Assembly: GCF_010747415.1 (NCBI RefSeq)
Contig: NZ_JAAGNZ010000001.1
Coordinates: forward strand, 1,240,001 to 1,304,000
Direction of reading: 5' to 3'
DNA: 64,000 bases
DNA from: Spirosoma agri
GTDB lineage: Bacteria; Bacteroidota; Bacteroidia; Cytophagales; Spirosomataceae
Position 1 is the first letter of the stretch; each line of letters starts with the position of its first letter. Both the position numbers and the translations under genes were made by a program. The notes under the pieces were generated by a model, which searched no databases, was not told the origin of the DNA, and saw only the letters and a list, made by a program, of their open reading frames with translations. Shown in pieces: positions 26,760-35,455 of the stretch.

Positions 26760-28013
26760 TTAGTTTTTTACGAACTCTTCCTCAAACTCAAGTATTTCCT
26801 GCCCGCGCATCAAATCTGCAAAGGTTTCGCGCTGACGGATCACATACGGGCTTCCGTCATACACCAGAACTTCTGCCGGACGGAAGCGGGCATTGTAGGT
26901 CGAGGCCATACTAAAGCCATACGCCCCCGCATTTTCAAACGACAGCACATCACCCGGTCGTACGTCGGGCAGTGGTCGATCAGTGGCGAAGGTGTCGGTT
27001 TCGCAGATATAGCCAACGACCGTATACGTTTTTTCGTCGCCCAGCGGATTCGATACGTTTTTAATATCGTGGTAGGAATCGTACATCATAGGTCGAATAA
27101 GGTGATTCAGGCCCGAATCGACGGCTACGAACGTGCGGGACGGGTTTTCTTTCACGATATTAGTCCGAACCAGTAAATGGCCACACTCGCTCACCAGAAA
27201 CTTACCCGGTTCAAACCACAGTTCCAGTTCCCGGCCATACTGCTGGCAAAACGACTGAAACGCTTCCGACACCTTGCGGCCCAGATCGGCTACGTCGGTA
27301 ACGTGATCGCCTTCTTTGTAAGCAACCTTGAACCCACTTCCGAAATCAATGAACTTCAGATCGGAATAATCGCTGGCCAGATCGAACAGCACCTCAGCGC
27401 CCCGCAGAAACGCATCGGCATTCTTGAAATCCGACCCCGTATGAATATGGAGTCCGGCAACCGAAAGCTGGTATTTATCAACAACAGCGCGAATATCGGA
27501 CCGCTGAAGAATCGAGATGCCGAATTTAGAGTCGGCATGACCCGTCGAAATCTTAATGTTTCCGCCCTCGGCAATGTGCGGATTGATGCGGATGCTGATG
27601 GGAACCGAATGACCATACGTCTGACCGACCCACTCCAGCAAGGGTAAACTATCCACGTTCAGTTGCAGACCAAGGTCAACGGCTTCGCGGATCTCATCGA
27701 ACGATACGCCACTGGGCGTAAACATGATCTGACTTGGCTCAAAACCCGCCAGCATACCCATTCTGGCTTCATTGACCGATACCGAATCCATGTCAACACC
27801 CTGCTGCCGCATCAGCTTCAAAATCGATACATTGGTCAGGGCTTTGGCCGCATATTTAATCTTTAGGTTAACCCCAGCGAAAGATGACCGGAGTAAGCCG
27901 ATTTTTTCGATAATTTTGTTAGCGTCATATACGTACAAAGGCAAACCGAATTCATCGGCAATAGCCAGCACGTCAACACCCTGAATCTGATAGTTGCGGT
28001 CTTTTAGTTGCAT
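26760..28013 (-). CDS. lysA: Diaminopimelate decarboxylase
   Basis: PLP enzyme that decarboxylates meso-diaminopimelate to L-lysine, 417 residues. The alanine-racemase-fold barrel carries the PLP lysine K57 (IKYAAKALTN), GLHIHTGSDF and FIDFGSGFKV; the C-terminal domain has the conserved CETDTF active-site Cys and the Tyr in FENAGAYGFSM. Its start lies back to back with the divergent phoD-like gene, about 40 bases apart, so both promoters overlap in a small space. Confidence 0.94.
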   Translation of the reverse strand: MQLKDRNYQIQGVDVLAIADEFGLPLYVYDANKIIEKIGLLRSSFAGVNLKIKYAAKALTNVSILKLMRQQGVDMDSVSVNEARMGMLAGFEPSQIMFTPSGVSFDEIREAVDLGLQLNVDSLPLLEWVGQTYGHSVPISIRINPHIAEGGNIKISTGHADSKFGISILQRSDIRAVVDKYQLSVAGLHIHTGSDFKNADAFLRGAEVLFDLASDYSDLKFIDFGSGFKVAYKEGDHVTDVADLGRKVSEAFQSFCQQYGRELELWFEPGKFLVSECGHLLVRTNIVKENPSRTFVAVDSGLNHLIRPMMYDSYHDIKNVSNPLGDEKTYTVVGYICETDTFATDRPLPDVRPGDVLSFENAGAYGFSMASTYNARFRPAEVLVYDGSPYVIRQRETFADLMRGQEILEFEEEFVKN

Positions 28014-28055
28014 GGTTTTCGTAAACGAACCGCAAAATTACGCCATCTTTCTACT

Positions 28056-29423
28056 ATGTACAAGACTCGACACATACTCTTGTGGCTACTGTTTGTCAAT
28101 CCGTTGCTGCTGCTCGGGCAATCGGCCAAAGTAGCAGCCACCAGTAAACTTCAGGCAGGTCCGATGGTTGGTTATTCGGATATGCGCGAGGTTATGCTCT
28201 GGGTGCAGACCAAAGGACCCGCCCGCGTTCAGATTCGGTATTCAGAAACGGGCACGTCCAAAAATGGGAAAGTCGCCCCGGTTCACCTGACCAACGAAGT
28301 GCAGACCAACCGGCAAACGGTTTTTACAGCCCACCTGCTCGCCGATCAGGTGGAACCCGGAAAAAAGTACAAGTACGAACTGTTAATCGAGGGCAGAACG
28401 GTGAGCCTGCCCTACCGGACCCAGTTTCAAACCCAAAGCCTGTGGCAGTGGCGGACGGACCCACCCTCTTTTCGTTTCGGCGTCGGAAGCTGCACGTACG
28501 TCAACGAGGAGGGCACTGACCGACCCGGTAAAGCATACGGCGATGGCTACGAGATTTTTACCGCCCTGACCGCTCAGAAACCTGACTTCATGCTCTGGAC
28601 CGGCGATAACACCTACACGCGCGAGGTGGACTGGAACAGCCGTACGGGCGTAATGCGACGCTATACCCATACGCGTTCGCTACCCGATATGCAGCCGTTA
28701 CTGGCCTCGACGCATAACTACGCCATCTGGGACGATCACGATTACGGCCCCAATGACGCCGATCGGTCCTACTGGCTAAAACCCGTTACGCTGGAAGCCT
28801 TCAAACTATTCTGGACGAACCCGAATTTTGTGTTTCCGGAAGGGTGTGCCGGTACGTTTTTCTGGAATGACTGCCAGTTTTTTCTGCTCGATGATCGCAC
28901 ATTCCGCGCCCCAAACGACAAACCGGACGGGCCGGAAAAACCTTATTTTGGCGATAAACAGCTTCAATGGTTACTGGATGCGCTGACCTTCAGCAAAGCA
29001 CCGTTCAAATTCATCGTGACCGGTGGCCAGATTATCAACCCGACCGTTGCGTTCGAAAATTACGCCACCTACGGCACGGAGCGGGAACGATTATTTAAGG
29101 CTATTGCCGATGCCAAAATACCGGGTATTCTGTTCATCACCGGCGATCGCCACCATTCGATTCTGCACCGGCTGGATCGGGAATCGGCGGGGTATCCGCT
29201 ATATGATCTGACCATTTCGCCCTTGACCTCTTCCGTCGCACAACCGCGCGCTGATGAACTGAAACAGCCTACTTATGTGGATGGTACGCTGGTCGCGGAA
29301 CGCAATTTCGGTATACTGAGCGTTACGGGTCCATTGACCGACCGAGTGCTGAACATAAAAGTCTACAACCAGAAAGGAGCCGAACGCTGGAGTCGGGACA
29401 TCCGAGCCAGTGAATTAAAATGA
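28056..29423 (+). CDS. PhoD-like alkaline phosphatase
   Basis: Exported phosphodiesterase/phosphatase of 455 residues: signal peptide (1-22, ending LLLGQS), an N-terminal Ig-like domain (about 30-125) and a calcineurin-like metallophosphatase domain with LWTGDNTYTREVDW, IWDDHDYGPNDADRS and ITGDRHHSILH, which carry metal ligands. This is the PhoD arrangement. PhoD enzymes cleave phosphate mono- and diesters outside the cytoplasm. A longer frame starts at 28008, but the ATG at 28056 yields the signal peptide. Confidence 0.9.
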   Translation: MYKTRHILLWLLFVNPLLLLGQSAKVAATSKLQAGPMVGYSDMREVMLWVQTKGPARVQIRYSETGTSKNGKVAPVHLTNEVQTNRQTVFTAHLLADQVEPGKKYKYELLIEGRTVSLPYRTQFQTQSLWQWRTDPPSFRFGVGSCTYVNEEGTDRPGKAYGDGYEIFTALTAQKPDFMLWTGDNTYTREVDWNSRTGVMRRYTHTRSLPDMQPLLASTHNYAIWDDHDYGPNDADRSYWLKPVTLEAFKLFWTNPNFVFPEGCAGTFFWNDCQFFLLDDRTFRAPNDKPDGPEKPYFGDKQLQWLLDALTFSKAPFKFIVTGGQIINPTVAFENYATYGTERERLFKAIADAKIPGILFITGDRHHSILHRLDRESAGYPLYDLTISPLTSSVAQPRADELKQPTYVDGTLVAERNFGILSVTGPLTDRVLNIKVYNQKGAERWSRDIRASELK

Positions 29424-29511
29424 AGCCGGAATGGCATGGTGGATCAATTTTTGGGGGTAGGCAGGCGCGTTAACTTGCTTTGGCATGTATTGGCATATCC
29501 TGACCCGTTTT

Positions 29512-30234
29512 ATGAATCTTCAGAAATTTCCCGATCACAACACACTTTCGCAACACGCAGCCGAACACATCGCCGAGATCATCAACCGAAAACCGGATGC
29601 CTTACTGTGCGTAGCGTCGGGCGATACACCCATTGAGACCTACCACCGGTTTGTGGCCTTAGTGCAGGCCGGGAAAGTGGATGTCAGCCAATGTACATTC
29701 GTTGGCCTCGATGAGTGGGTCGGCTTCGGTCCCGAAGATGTAGGCAGTTGCTCGTATTACATCTACCGGGATCTATTCAAACCGCTGAATCTCCGTCCTG
29801 AACAGATGCATATCTTCGACGCAAAATCGGCTGATCTGGCGGCTGAATGCAAACGGACCGATGCCCTCATCCGGTCGCGGGGCGGCTTGGATCTGTTGCT
29901 GGTGGGCATGGGCATGAACGGCCATATTGCGCTGAATGAACCCGGTACGCCCTTTAACCTCGGTTGCCACGTTGTCGAACTGGCGGAGAGTACTAAAACT
30001 GTAGGGCAAAAATATTTTGAGCAGGAAACCGAGCTGACGCAGGGCATTACCATCGGTCTTCGCCATCTGGCCGAAGCGCGCGATGTTGTGCTGATGGTTA
30101 GCGGAGAAAAGAAAGCACCCATGCTGCGTCAGGCATTGACCGGACCGATTACGGAGCAGGTGCCGGCCAGCATTGTTCAGACGCGACCAAATGCCCGAGT
30201 CTGGGTCGATGAAGCCGCCGGACGGTTGATCTAA
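29512..30234 (+). CDS. Glucosamine-6-phosphate deaminase / 6-phosphogluconolactonase family protein
   Basis: Sugar-phosphate isomerase-fold protein of 240 residues. Segments LLCVASGDTPIETY (phosphate binding), VGLDEWVGF (catalytic Asp region), GMGMNGHIALNEPGTPF (catalytic His) and ITIGLRHLAEAR match NagB-type deaminases better than lactonases because of the NEPG motif. It would convert glucosamine 6-phosphate to fructose 6-phosphate and ammonia, feeding amino-sugar breakdown. The ATG at 29512 fits the family start; one at 29485 is also in frame. Confidence 0.82.
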   Translation: MNLQKFPDHNTLSQHAAEHIAEIINRKPDALLCVASGDTPIETYHRFVALVQAGKVDVSQCTFVGLDEWVGFGPEDVGSCSYYIYRDLFKPLNLRPEQMHIFDAKSADLAAECKRTDALIRSRGGLDLLLVGMGMNGHIALNEPGTPFNLGCHVVELAESTKTVGQKYFEQETELTQGITIGLRHLAEARDVVLMVSGEKKAPMLRQALTGPITEQVPASIVQTRPNARVWVDEAAGRLI

Positions 30235-30339
30235 ACGGGAGTGCGCATAATGAATCGGTGCACACGATATTTTCCGGTAAATTGGCATTGTTCGTCATTC
30301 GTTGTATGTTCAGCAGTGAATGACAACCCTGATTGATCA

Positions 30340-31659
30340 ATGTCCAGTAGTGCGCCTGCCGTTATCGCCCGTCGAACCGAAGTTCTTGCCGGTATTTCCA
30401 CCTTTCTGGCCACGATGTACATCATCGTGGTCAATCCGTCTATTCTGAGTCAGGCGGGGCTGCCGTTTAGTGGCGTGTTGACCGCTACCGTGCTACTCTC
30501 TTTCTTCTGTAGCCTGATGATGGGCCTGTACGCCCGCAACCCGATTGTGGTTGCGCCGGGTATGGGCCTGAATGCTTTCTTTACGTTTACGGCGGTGAAA
30601 GGAATGGGGCTCCGGCCCGAGGTGGCACTCGGTGCCGTGTTTTGGGCGGGCGTCCTGTTCCTGTTGTTGTCGATGCTGAATGTCCGCTCGGCAATTGTCC
30701 GGATCATTCCACTGCCAATTCGGTATGCCGTTTCGGCGGGTATTGGTCTGTTCGTCACGCTGATCGGATTCGAGAATGCGAAGTTCATCATCGCTAATCC
30801 GGCTACGTTAGTGGGCGTTGCGCACCTGACAGACCCGATCATACTCACGTTTATCCTGGGACTTTTGCTGACCAGCGTGTTGGTCGTACGCGACGTGCCG
30901 GGAGGTATCATCATTGGTATCATCGTGACCACGCTGATGGCCTGGCCCATTGGGCGGTATTGGGGCGACGCGTCGGCGGTTAACTTCGGACAGAAAACGC
31001 TGGTCAATTTTCAGGGCGTTTGGGCGGCACCCGATTTTTCGCTGATTGGGAAGCTGGACCTGAAAAGCTCACTCACGTGGGCGCTGTGGCCGGTAATCTT
31101 CGCGTTTGCGTTTACGGACCTGTTCGATAGCCTGTCTACGTTCGTGGGTGTGGCCGAAGCCGGGGGGATACAGGACGCCGATGGCCAACCGCGCAACCTA
31201 AATCGTTCGCTACTGACGGATGCGGTATCGACAACGATTGCGGGTGTGCTGGGAACGAGTCCCGGTACGGCTTACATCGAGTCGGCGGTGGGAATTGCGC
31301 AGGGTGGACGAACGGGCTTGACCGCTATCGTGGCCGGTTGTTGTTTTCTTCCCTTCTTGTTTCTATCGCCCTTGTTGTCGGTTATTCCATCGATTGCAAC
31401 GGCTCCGGCGCTGGTCCTGGTCGGCGCGTTCATGATGAAACCCGTCACCCGCATCGACTGGGGGCACCTGGAAGATGCATTGCCGGCTTTTCTGTCGCTT
31501 GTGTTGATTCCATTCACCTATTCCATTACGCAGGGACTGATCTGGGGATTTCTGTCCTGGACGGTCATCAAAGTGGCGGTTGGCAAAAGCCGAGAATTAC
31601 CCATTGGGCTATGGATAGTCGATGCGTTCTGTGTGTTGGCCTTGTTTGGAGGGCACTAA
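30340..31659 (+). CDS. NCS2 family purine permease (AzgA-like)
   Basis: Inner-membrane transporter of 439 residues with about 12-14 hydrophobic segments. It carries AzgA-like NCS2 signatures: RTEVLAGISTFLATMYIIVV, VAPGMGLNAFFTF, FAFTDLFDSLSTFVGVA and SPGTAYIESAVGIAQGG. Relatives take up adenine, guanine or hypoxanthine by proton symport. No neighbouring purine gene or purine riboswitch is visible. The gene ends six bases before a very long palindrome. Confidence 0.9.
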   Translation: MSSSAPAVIARRTEVLAGISTFLATMYIIVVNPSILSQAGLPFSGVLTATVLLSFFCSLMMGLYARNPIVVAPGMGLNAFFTFTAVKGMGLRPEVALGAVFWAGVLFLLLSMLNVRSAIVRIIPLPIRYAVSAGIGLFVTLIGFENAKFIIANPATLVGVAHLTDPIILTFILGLLLTSVLVVRDVPGGIIIGIIVTTLMAWPIGRYWGDASAVNFGQKTLVNFQGVWAAPDFSLIGKLDLKSSLTWALWPVIFAFAFTDLFDSLSTFVGVAEAGGIQDADGQPRNLNRSLLTDAVSTTIAGVLGTSPGTAYIESAVGIAQGGRTGLTAIVAGCCFLPFLFLSPLLSVIPSIATAPALVLVGAFMMKPVTRIDWGHLEDALPAFLSLVLIPFTYSITQGLIWGFLSWTVIKVAVGKSRELPIGLWIVDAFCVLALFGGH

Positions 31660-31664
31660 ACGTA

Positions 31665-31752
31665 GCATGGGCTTTGGCCCGTGTAATCGAAGGCTGATCG
31701 TAGGTATTGATTGCTACGATCAGCCTTCGATTACACGGGCCAAAGCCCATGC
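31665..31752. terminator. 39-bp perfect palindrome between convergent genes
   Basis: Arms 31665-31703 and 31714-31752 are perfect reverse complements over 39 bp, with a 10-base loop. It occupies almost the whole gap between the convergent permease and bacilliredoxin genes, so it most likely ends both transcripts. It lacks the T tract of a classical terminator, and the arm length exceeds what termination requires. Confidence 0.65.
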
Positions 31753-31764
31753 ATAGTAGTCAAC

Positions 31765-32196
31765 TTAGGCGTTTGCTGGTGTGCAGAACTCTTCCAGTGC
31801 CATTTCAAGGTGTTGAGCAATCATCTGCGCCGAACGACCTTCGATATGGTGCCGCTCGATGAAATGAACCAGATCACCATCTTTGAAAATACCGATTGCT
31901 GGCGATGACGGTGGGTAAGGAAGGAAGTACTCCCGCATTTTGGCGGTAGCTTCTAGGTCTCCACCGGCAAATACCGTCACCATTTTGTCGGGTTTCACAG
32001 GGCTGGCTGCCAGCGCTGCTTTCACGCCCGGACGAGCCGCACCAGCTGCGCAACCACAAACCGAATTCACGACAACGAGTGTTGTCCCTTCGGCGTTTTC
32101 CATTGTGTTTACCACATCGTCGGCAGTGGTCAGTTCTTCAAACCCAACGCTTGTCAGGTCTTCCCGCATTGGGATAAGCAAATGAGGAGGATACAT
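31765..32196 (-). CDS. BrxA/BrxB family bacilliredoxin
   Basis: Thioredoxin-fold protein of 143 residues of the YphP/YqiW (DUF1094) family, with the characteristic CGC motif (C47 and C49 in NSVCGCAAG). In Firmicutes these proteins remove bacillithiol from protein thiols. Whether this organism makes bacillithiol cannot be told here. It is the last gene of the suf-containing minus-strand cluster, fitting a role in thiol or Fe-S protein maintenance. The gap to the preceding gene is 94 bases. Confidence 0.92.
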   Translation of the reverse strand: MYPPHLLIPMREDLTSVGFEELTTADDVVNTMENAEGTTLVVVNSVCGCAAGAARPGVKAALAASPVKPDKMVTVFAGGDLEATAKMREYFLPYPPSSPAIGIFKDGDLVHFIERHHIEGRSAQMIAQHLEMALEEFCTPANA

Positions 32197-32290
32197 AATT
32201 GATTTACAGTTTTTACAGTTGTCAACGGTTCGCCGAAGCGGGTTGCAGTGTTGTCGCTATTCGGTAATGAGCCGCGACTAACCGCTATTT

Positions 32291-32602
32291 TTACATAAAG
32301 CCTAGTTCAAGCTTGGCTACTTCCGACATCAGTTCGGTGGAGTAGGGGGGATCGAAGGTCAGTTCGACACTCACGTCGTTGACGCCATCGATCGCACGCA
32401 CTTTTTCTTCGATTTCCGCTGGAATCGACCCCGCTGACGGGCAGGAGGGTGAGGTCAGCGTCATCAGAATGTAGACGTTATTGATCGGGAATATCTTGAT
32501 GTCGTAGATCAGGCCCAGCTCGTACACATCTACTGGAATCTCAGGATCGTATACCGCCTTGAGCGCCAGCACGACTTGTTCTTTTAGTTCTTCGTCCGTC
32601 AT
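32291..32602 (-). CDS. MIP18/DUF59 family Fe-S assembly protein (SufT-like)
   Basis: Small single-domain protein of 103 residues of the MIP18 (DUF59/PaaD-like) family: DPEIPVDVYELGLIYDIKI near the N-terminus, LTSPSCPSAGSIPAEI with the conserved Cys, and ELTFDPPY near the C-terminus. Members assist Fe-S cluster maturation. Its place between sufE and bacilliredoxin supports that role. The ATG at 32602 matches the family start; the frame is open further upstream. Confidence 0.9.
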   Translation of the reverse strand: MTDEELKEQVVLALKAVYDPEIPVDVYELGLIYDIKIFPINNVYILMTLTSPSCPSAGSIPAEIEEKVRAIDGVNDVSVELTFDPPYSTELMSEVAKLELGFM

Positions 32603-32639
32603 TGGAAAAGACGTTATCGCGTAAAAATTAACTATATAC

Positions 32640-33077
32640 TTATTTTGCCTGGGCTGTCTGGCCGGCATAAGCGCGACCGTACCCTTTCATGCGTTCGATC
32701 ATTGAGGCTAATCCACCCGCCCGTAACGAGGTAATCAGATTACCCATACCGACTCGCGGAATAAAGTACAAATCGGCATTCGCGATGTCTTCCGGTTTTT
32801 CACCTGACAACACCCGAATCAGCAGACCAACGAGTCCTTTCGAAATCTGAGCGGTCTGTTCACTATCCCCGAAAAAATAGAGCCGATCATCTTTCAATTC
32901 GGCATCGACCCACACCTTCGACTGACAACCCATGATCCGATTTTCGTCTGTTTTGTTCAATTCGGGCATGGGCGGCAGTTTCTTGCCTAAGTCAATAATG
33001 TATTGCGTCTTATCGAGTTGATCGTCGAATAAGTCAAATTCTTCGATAATCTCGTCCTGTTTCTCGTTAATTGTCAT
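32640..33077 (-). CDS. sufE: Cysteine desulfuration protein SufE
   Basis: Sulfur acceptor partner of SufS, 145 residues. The persulfide-carrying cysteine is C51 in NRIMGCQSKVW, the family signature, followed by SKGLVGLLIRVLSG. The ATG at 33077 begins two bases after the stop codon of the toxin gene, so translation is probably coupled to it. In E. coli and other bacteria sufE normally follows sufS directly; here a toxin-antitoxin pair separates them. Confidence 0.94.
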   Translation of the reverse strand: MTINEKQDEIIEEFDLFDDQLDKTQYIIDLGKKLPPMPELNKTDENRIMGCQSKVWVDAELKDDRLYFFGDSEQTAQISKGLVGLLIRVLSGEKPEDIANADLYFIPRVGMGNLITSLRAGGLASMIERMKGYGRAYAGQTAQAK

Positions 33078-33079
33078 TA

Positions 33080-33373
33080 TCAAAGTTTACCAAGTGGTTG
33101 CAGCATAGAGCGTACGCTAACAACTGTAATTATCTTGTTCTGGAATGTATAAACGATTCGGTATTGTCCGGCAAAAATTTCTCGAATAAACGAAACATTA
33201 AATTCAGGGACGATTCGGCCCATTTCGGGAAACTTGATTAACATGTCCAGCTTACGTTCAACTTCGTCAGCCCAGGTTGCTGCATAGGTGGCACTGCCTT
33301 CAAATAAATAGCCGTAAATATCACGGGCATTTTCTTTGGCTTTATCGGCCCAGATTATGCTTATTTCTTCCAT
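33080..33373 (-). CDS. RelE/ParE family toxin
   Basis: Toxin of 97 residues of the RelE/ParE superfamily. Features: an N-terminal strand and helix hairpin (IIWADKAKENARDIYGYL), a central LIKFPEMGRIVPEF segment and the C-terminal strands EIFAGQYRIVYTF and ITVVSVRSM. ParE members poison DNA gyrase and RelE members cut ribosome-bound mRNA; the sequence looks closer to ParE. It overlaps the antitoxin gene by 13 bases and its stop lies two bases before the sufE start, so it is tightly embedded in the suf operon. Confidence 0.85.
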   Translation of the reverse strand: MEEISIIWADKAKENARDIYGYLFEGSATYAATWADEVERKLDMLIKFPEMGRIVPEFNVSFIREIFAGQYRIVYTFQNKIITVVSVRSMLQPLGKL

Positions 33374-33567
33374 GAACGAATTTCGCGCATGGCTTCCTTG
33401 TGAGGTGTTGTCTGGCCGCGTTCTGCCTGCTCAATTCCACTCGCTACGCTTTGAATAAAAAGTATGTGCTCGATCAAAGCATCCGCAGAAACACGATCTG
33501 GTAGTTCTTTGAAGCTATCCAGAACTTGAGTCTTATTTAATAACGTCCCAGTTACTGCCGTTGTCAT
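33361..33567 (-). CDS. Antitoxin of the embedded toxin-antitoxin pair
   Basis: Protein of 68 residues of the kind found upstream of ParE toxins in Bacteroidota: a short N-terminal segment, LDSFKELPDRVSADALIEHI, a helix FIQSVASGIEQAERGQTTPH and a basic C-terminal helix KEAMREIRSWKK. Being the first gene of the pair with a 13-base overlap is the classical antitoxin-toxin order. No clear DNA-binding fold is visible at its N-terminus. The gap to the sufS stop is only 18 bases. Confidence 0.75.
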   Translation of the reverse strand: MTTAVTGTLLNKTQVLDSFKELPDRVSADALIEHILFIQSVASGIEQAERGQTTPHKEAMREIRSWKK

Positions 33568-33585
33568 ATAGCTGAAATTTAGAGA

Positions 33586-34824
33586 TCACAACATCATTTT
33601 CTGGACCCGGCGCAACCCCTGCACAAGCCGATCAATCTCATCTCTGGTGTTATAAACCGCAAACGACGCCCGCGTAGTTCCGGCAATACCGAAACGTTGC
33701 ATCAGCGGTTGGGTGCAGTGGTGACCTGTCCGAACGGCAATGCCCTGCTGGTCCAGAATGACGCCCGTATCCTGGTGGTGAATACCGTCCAGCACAAAGG
33801 AAATAACACCAATTTTTTCTTTCGCCTGCCCGATAATGCGTAGTCCATCCAGCTCACTCAGTCGTTCAGTAGCGTACTGGAGCAGGTCATGTTCGTGGGC
33901 GGCAATGTTTTCCTTACCCAGATCAGCCATGTAGTCAAGCGCAGTTTTGACCGCAACCACGTCGGCAATGTTGGGCGTACCGGCTTCGAACTTATAAGGA
34001 ATATCGTTGTAGGTCGTTTTGGCGAACGTAACTTCCTTGATCATCTCACCGCCACCCCGGTAAGGAGGCATGGCATCAAGAATTGCTTTTTTGCCGTACA
34101 GCACGCCCATCCCGGTTGGTCCATACAGTTTATGGGCGGAGAGTACGTAAAAGTCAGCGTCGAGTGCCTGCACATCCAGCTCCAGGTGAGAACTGGCCTG
34201 GGCCCCGTCGATGAGCACAACCGCGCCGACCGCGTGGGCCTGATCGATGATTGTCTTGACCGGATTGATCGTTCCGAGGGAGTTAGAGACGTGGACACAG
34301 GAAACGAACTTGGTGCGTTCCGAGAGCATTTTTTCGTACTCGTCCATCAGCAACTCGCCGTTGTCATTGACAGGAATCACCTTTAACACACATCCTTTTT
34401 CTTCGCAGAGCATTTGCCAGGGCACAATATTGGAATGGTGCTCCATGGTCGAAATGATGATCTCGTCGCCCTCGTTCAGGAACCGGCGGCCATACGTCTG
34501 CGCAACCAGGTTGATCCCGTCGGTTGTGCCGTAGGTAAAGATGATCTCCTGCCAGTGCTTGGCGTTCAGAAATTCCTGCATCGCCCGGCGTGATGCTTCA
34601 AAAGCAGCCGTTGCTTTCTCGGCCAAATGGTGGATACCCCGGTGAATGTTGGCGTTATAACCTTCGTAGTAGTCGGTCAAAGCACGAATCACCGGGAGCG
34701 GCTTCTGATTCGTAGCGGCATTGTCAAAATAAACCAATGGACGACCGTTGATCTCCTGATCGAGGATCGGAAAATCAAGGCGGATTTTTTGTATATTGAG
34801 GGTACTTTCTATAGCCGACTGCAT
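33586..34824 (-). CDS. sufS: Cysteine desulfurase SufS
   Basis: PLP-dependent group II cysteine desulfurase of 412 residues that supplies sulfur for Fe-S clusters. Signatures: VYFDNAATNQKPLPVI, NIHRGIHHLAEKAT, EHHSNIVPWQML, the PLP lysine in LSAHKLYGPTGMG and the catalytic Cys of RTGHHCTQPLM (about C370). It heads the minus-strand cluster. sufB, sufC and sufD are not in the window. The start at 34824 leaves an extension of about 13 residues before the usual family start, plausible for Bacteroidota. Confidence 0.95.
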   Translation of the reverse strand: MQSAIESTLNIQKIRLDFPILDQEINGRPLVYFDNAATNQKPLPVIRALTDYYEGYNANIHRGIHHLAEKATAAFEASRRAMQEFLNAKHWQEIIFTYGTTDGINLVAQTYGRRFLNEGDEIIISTMEHHSNIVPWQMLCEEKGCVLKVIPVNDNGELLMDEYEKMLSERTKFVSCVHVSNSLGTINPVKTIIDQAHAVGAVVLIDGAQASSHLELDVQALDADFYVLSAHKLYGPTGMGVLYGKKAILDAMPPYRGGGEMIKEVTFAKTTYNDIPYKFEAGTPNIADVVAVKTALDYMADLGKENIAAHEHDLLQYATERLSELDGLRIIGQAKEKIGVISFVLDGIHHQDTGVILDQQGIAVRTGHHCTQPLMQRFGIAGTTRASFAVYNTRDEIDRLVQGLRRVQKMML

Positions 34825-35001
34825 GGGGTATTCGCGATAAGAAGAGGTGAATGAATCACATCGTTGACCAAAAGGCTATTGGTAAAACGTAAAATAAGGG
34901 CAATTAGGTTCGGGGATTCGGTCAGTAAATCGAGTCGCAGCGCGTTTAAAATTGACCGAAGCCAGTGGCTGAGAACCGCGCCGATGACCCGCAAAAAGGA
35001 A

Positions 35002-35039
35002 AACGTCCGGGTCAGGTTAATGAAACACTTCCGGACGTT
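35002..35039 (-). terminator. Terminator of the DUF4870 gene
   Basis: A 9-bp perfect stem (AACGTCCGG with CCGGACGTT, 35002-35010 and 35031-35039) with a 20-base loop lies 33 bases past the stop codon, and a T-rich stretch follows on the minus strand. Confidence 0.6.
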
Positions 35040-35071
35040 ACTGGTTGATTATCAATGTAATAGGGATTCGC

Positions 35072-35455
35072 TTATTTAAAGAAGCGGATCGATAGCGGGT
35101 AGCGGTAATAGTCACCGTTGTTCGCTTTGATGGCGGCAATGATGGTAAAGATGAGCCACACCGCGCCGATTATCCACAGCAGAAACAGACCGATCAGGAT
35201 GAACATAAGAATGAACGAGATACCCGCAGCAATGGCAATCGTGATGTTGAAATTTAGGGCTTCCTTACCGTGAAAATCGATGAAGGCCGACTTTTCTTTC
35301 TGAATCTGCCATACCACAAGCGGGCCGACAACACTACCAACGACGGTGAACAGGCCGGTCAGCGCACTTAAATGGGCGAGCATAGCCCACATACGGGCAT
35401 CGGATTCGCTAAGCGGAGTCGGGTTGTAAGGCTGAATTGGGGGAGGGGTTTCCAT
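35072..35455 (-). CDS. DUF4870 family membrane protein
   Basis: Small membrane protein of 127 residues with a Pro-rich N-terminus (METPPPIQPYNP) and three hydrophobic segments (about 25-48, 70-95, 97-115). Signatures ARMWAMLAHLSALTG, GPLVVWQIQKEKSAFIDFHGKEALNF and the C-terminal YRYPLSIRFF identify DUF4870, a family of unknown function. The frame is open far upstream, but residues before this Met have no family resemblance and overlap a terminator. Confidence 0.85.
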   Translation of the reverse strand: METPPPIQPYNPTPLSESDARMWAMLAHLSALTGLFTVVGSVVGPLVVWQIQKEKSAFIDFHGKEALNFNITIAIAAGISFILMFILIGLFLLWIIGAVWLIFTIIAAIKANNGDYYRYPLSIRFFK

